From: DATDVL01 sp035290025
Lineage (GTDB): Archaea; Nanobdellota; Nanobdellia; SCGC-AAA011-G17; DATDVL01
Direction: 5' to 3'
Length of the DNA stretch: 12,744 bases
Assembly (NCBI GenBank): GCA_035290025.1
Contig: DATDVL010000072.1
Location: 1 to 12,744 of the forward strand
Below, one piece after another: positions 12,227 to 12,744 of the stretch. The first letter of the stretch is position 1, and each line of letters opens with the position of its first letter. Position numbers and translations under genes: made by a program. Below the pieces are notes generated by a model, which was not told the DNA's origin, made no database searches, and saw nothing but the letters and a program-made list of their open reading frames with translations.

Positions 12227-12490
12227 TTAAAGAATATCTTCTTCAGCGACAACAACGAAGTCACCCACAGCAATAACTGAAGAAAAAGGAATCAATAACT
12301 CATTTGTAGGACTTCTTTCTAAATCTAAACTTTCAGCATACCCTGTAGGGTTCTTAAGAACAATCTGAATTAATTCACCTGTACGAACTTCAAAGGTTAA
12401 ATTACCTACTTCACCGAAACGCTTGCCAGACTTTGTAACAACAATTTTACTCATAAGATGTCTTGACTGTCGTTTATCGTCATCTGCCAT
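12227..12490 (-). CDS. PRC-barrel domain protein
   Basis: 87 aa. After a polar start (MADDDKRQSRHLMSK), residues 16-82 follow the PRC-barrel pattern: VVTKSGKRFGEVGNLTFEVRTG, LIQIVLK, and LLIPFSSVIAVGDFVVV. Small archaeal PRC-barrel proteins are common and mostly uncharacterised; related domains occur in ribosome maturation and in the division protein CdvA. It lies 65 bases upstream of the lon N-half on the same strand, but both have their own TATA box. ATG 12490 is preferred over upstream in-frame Met codons because they lie at or above the TATA box (12518-12527). Met13 is an alternative. Confidence 0.75.
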   Translation of the reverse strand: MADDDKRQSRHLMSKIVVTKSGKRFGEVGNLTFEVRTGELIQIVLKNPTGYAESLDLERSPTNELLIPFSSVIAVGDFVVVAEEDIL

Positions 12491-12517
12491 GTGTATTTCT
12501 AAAGTAAGCACGGCTGT

Positions 12518-12527
12518 CTTTATAAAC
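12518..12527 (-). promoter_or_regulatory. TATA box of the PRC-barrel gene
   Basis: The minus strand reads GTTTATAAAG, centred about 32 bases before ATG 12490, giving a leader of roughly six bases. Confidence 0.45.
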
Positions 12528-12582
12528 ATTTCGAGAAAATAAAGTAAATGATTTTTATGAGTCTTTAGGAACAAATTATACC

Positions 12583-12627
12583 TTATAAATTTTAATAAGA
12601 ATACGGCGTTGTTGAAAATCTATAAAT
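12583..12627 (+). promoter_or_regulatory. Two TATA-like boxes of the right-edge gene
   Basis: TTATAAAT (12583-12590) would start transcription near 12613 and include both leader hairpins. CTATAAAT (12620-12627) would start inside the first hairpin, near 12650. The sequence alone does not decide. Confidence 0.35.
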
Positions 12628-12632
12628 AGAAG

Positions 12633-12679
12633 CTCGTGAGTCGTTAGACTCACGGGGGAAAACAATTGGAGTGTTTTCC
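12633..12679 (+). promoter_or_regulatory. Two adjacent leader hairpins, the second with the Shine-Dalgarno in its loop
   Basis: Hairpin 1 is CGTGAGTC-GTTA-GACTCACG (12635-12654), extendable to ten pairs (12633-12656). Hairpin 2 starts on the next base: GGAAAACA-ATTGGAG-TGTTTTCC (12657-12679), an 8-bp stem whose loop holds GGAG. The ATG follows at 12680 with no gap. This could control translation, or be the end structure of a mobile element if the gene is a transposase. Confidence 0.6.
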
Positions 12680-12744
12680 ATGGAAAAAGAGGCGAAATTA
12701 GTTAAAAAGGTTAAGCGTTTGCTCAAAAGAGCAAAGATGCCGAG
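12680..12744 (+). CDS. Start of an unknown basic protein, cut by the window edge
   Basis: Only 21 full codons are visible: MEKEAKLVKKVKRLLKRAKMP and one more base pair of the next codon region. It is a strongly basic amphipathic helix. The start is set by GGAG at 12668-12671 and the hairpins in front. A helix of this type followed by Pro recalls the beginning of some archaeal DDE transposases, and the hairpins could then belong to an insertion sequence end. This is a guess from memory, and a ribosomal or RNA-binding protein is also possible. Confidence 0.4.
   Translation, partial: MEKEAKLVKKVKRLLKRAKMP

Overview
The window looks like a low-GC archaeon, most probably a DPANN lineage close to Woesearchaeota or Pacearchaeota. 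The evidence is: a membrane-anchored archaeal LonB protease; many starts with an A/T-rich TATA-like box centred about 26 bases upstream of the start codon (leaderless transcription); short single-pass proteins with a 'TGES' motif just outside the membrane; coiled-coil plus winged-helix proteins; and a PRC-barrel protein. The taxon is an inference. TGA is a normal stop here (lon N-half, lon C-half and integrase all end in TGA).

Region 1 (1-1789): the start of a lipoprotein gene on the minus strand that runs off the left edge, then two plus-strand paralogous single-pass surface proteins, the second with a 12-cysteine C-terminal region. Region 2 (1803-6029): an accessory block that looks like an integrated element. 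It holds a tyrosine recombinase with a C-terminal zinc ribbon, two short unknown genes (one interrupted by an in-frame TGA), two genes of the same architecture (coiled coil, low-complexity linker, winged helix) facing each other, and a small winged-helix protein. In both coiled-coil genes the DNA encoding the linker is an array of short direct repeats. One array has an 11-bp period that does not follow the codons and is repeated in front of the gene's own promoter. This resembles intragenic iterons of a replication initiator, as in phage lambda O. Region 3 (6075-6990): a conserved small archaeal protein (possibly SecB-like) and an unknown 114-aa protein whose leader has a UUCG hairpin.

Region 4 (7052-12161) is the main discovery. 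The lonB gene is cut into two separate genes, both on the minus strand and still in the original order. The upstream gene encodes the Walker A region, two membrane helices and then an N-terminal split-intein half (starting Ser at 11549). The downstream gene starts with the matching C-terminal intein half (ending Asn at 8291) and continues into Walker B and the Ser-Lys protease. The junctions fit exactly: ...HDPLQ joined to SGGLGTP... rebuilds a normal LonB of 616 residues. The 2.7-kb gap between the halves holds a free-standing two-motif LAGLIDADG homing endonuclease with its own promoter, and two plus-strand genes for a secreted surface protein and a small pilin-like membrane protein. The insert (8291-11549) differs in codon use from the lon exteins, with switches at or near the intein junctions. 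The locus therefore reads as a 'fractured gene' homing unit: trans-splicing intein, stand-alone endonuclease and passenger genes.

Region 5 (12227-12744): a PRC-barrel protein upstream of lon, then a plus-strand gene that runs off the right edge, preceded by two adjacent hairpins, the second presenting the Shine-Dalgarno sequence in its loop. No tRNA, rRNA or CRISPR array was seen. There is no gene-free stretch longer than 300 bases.
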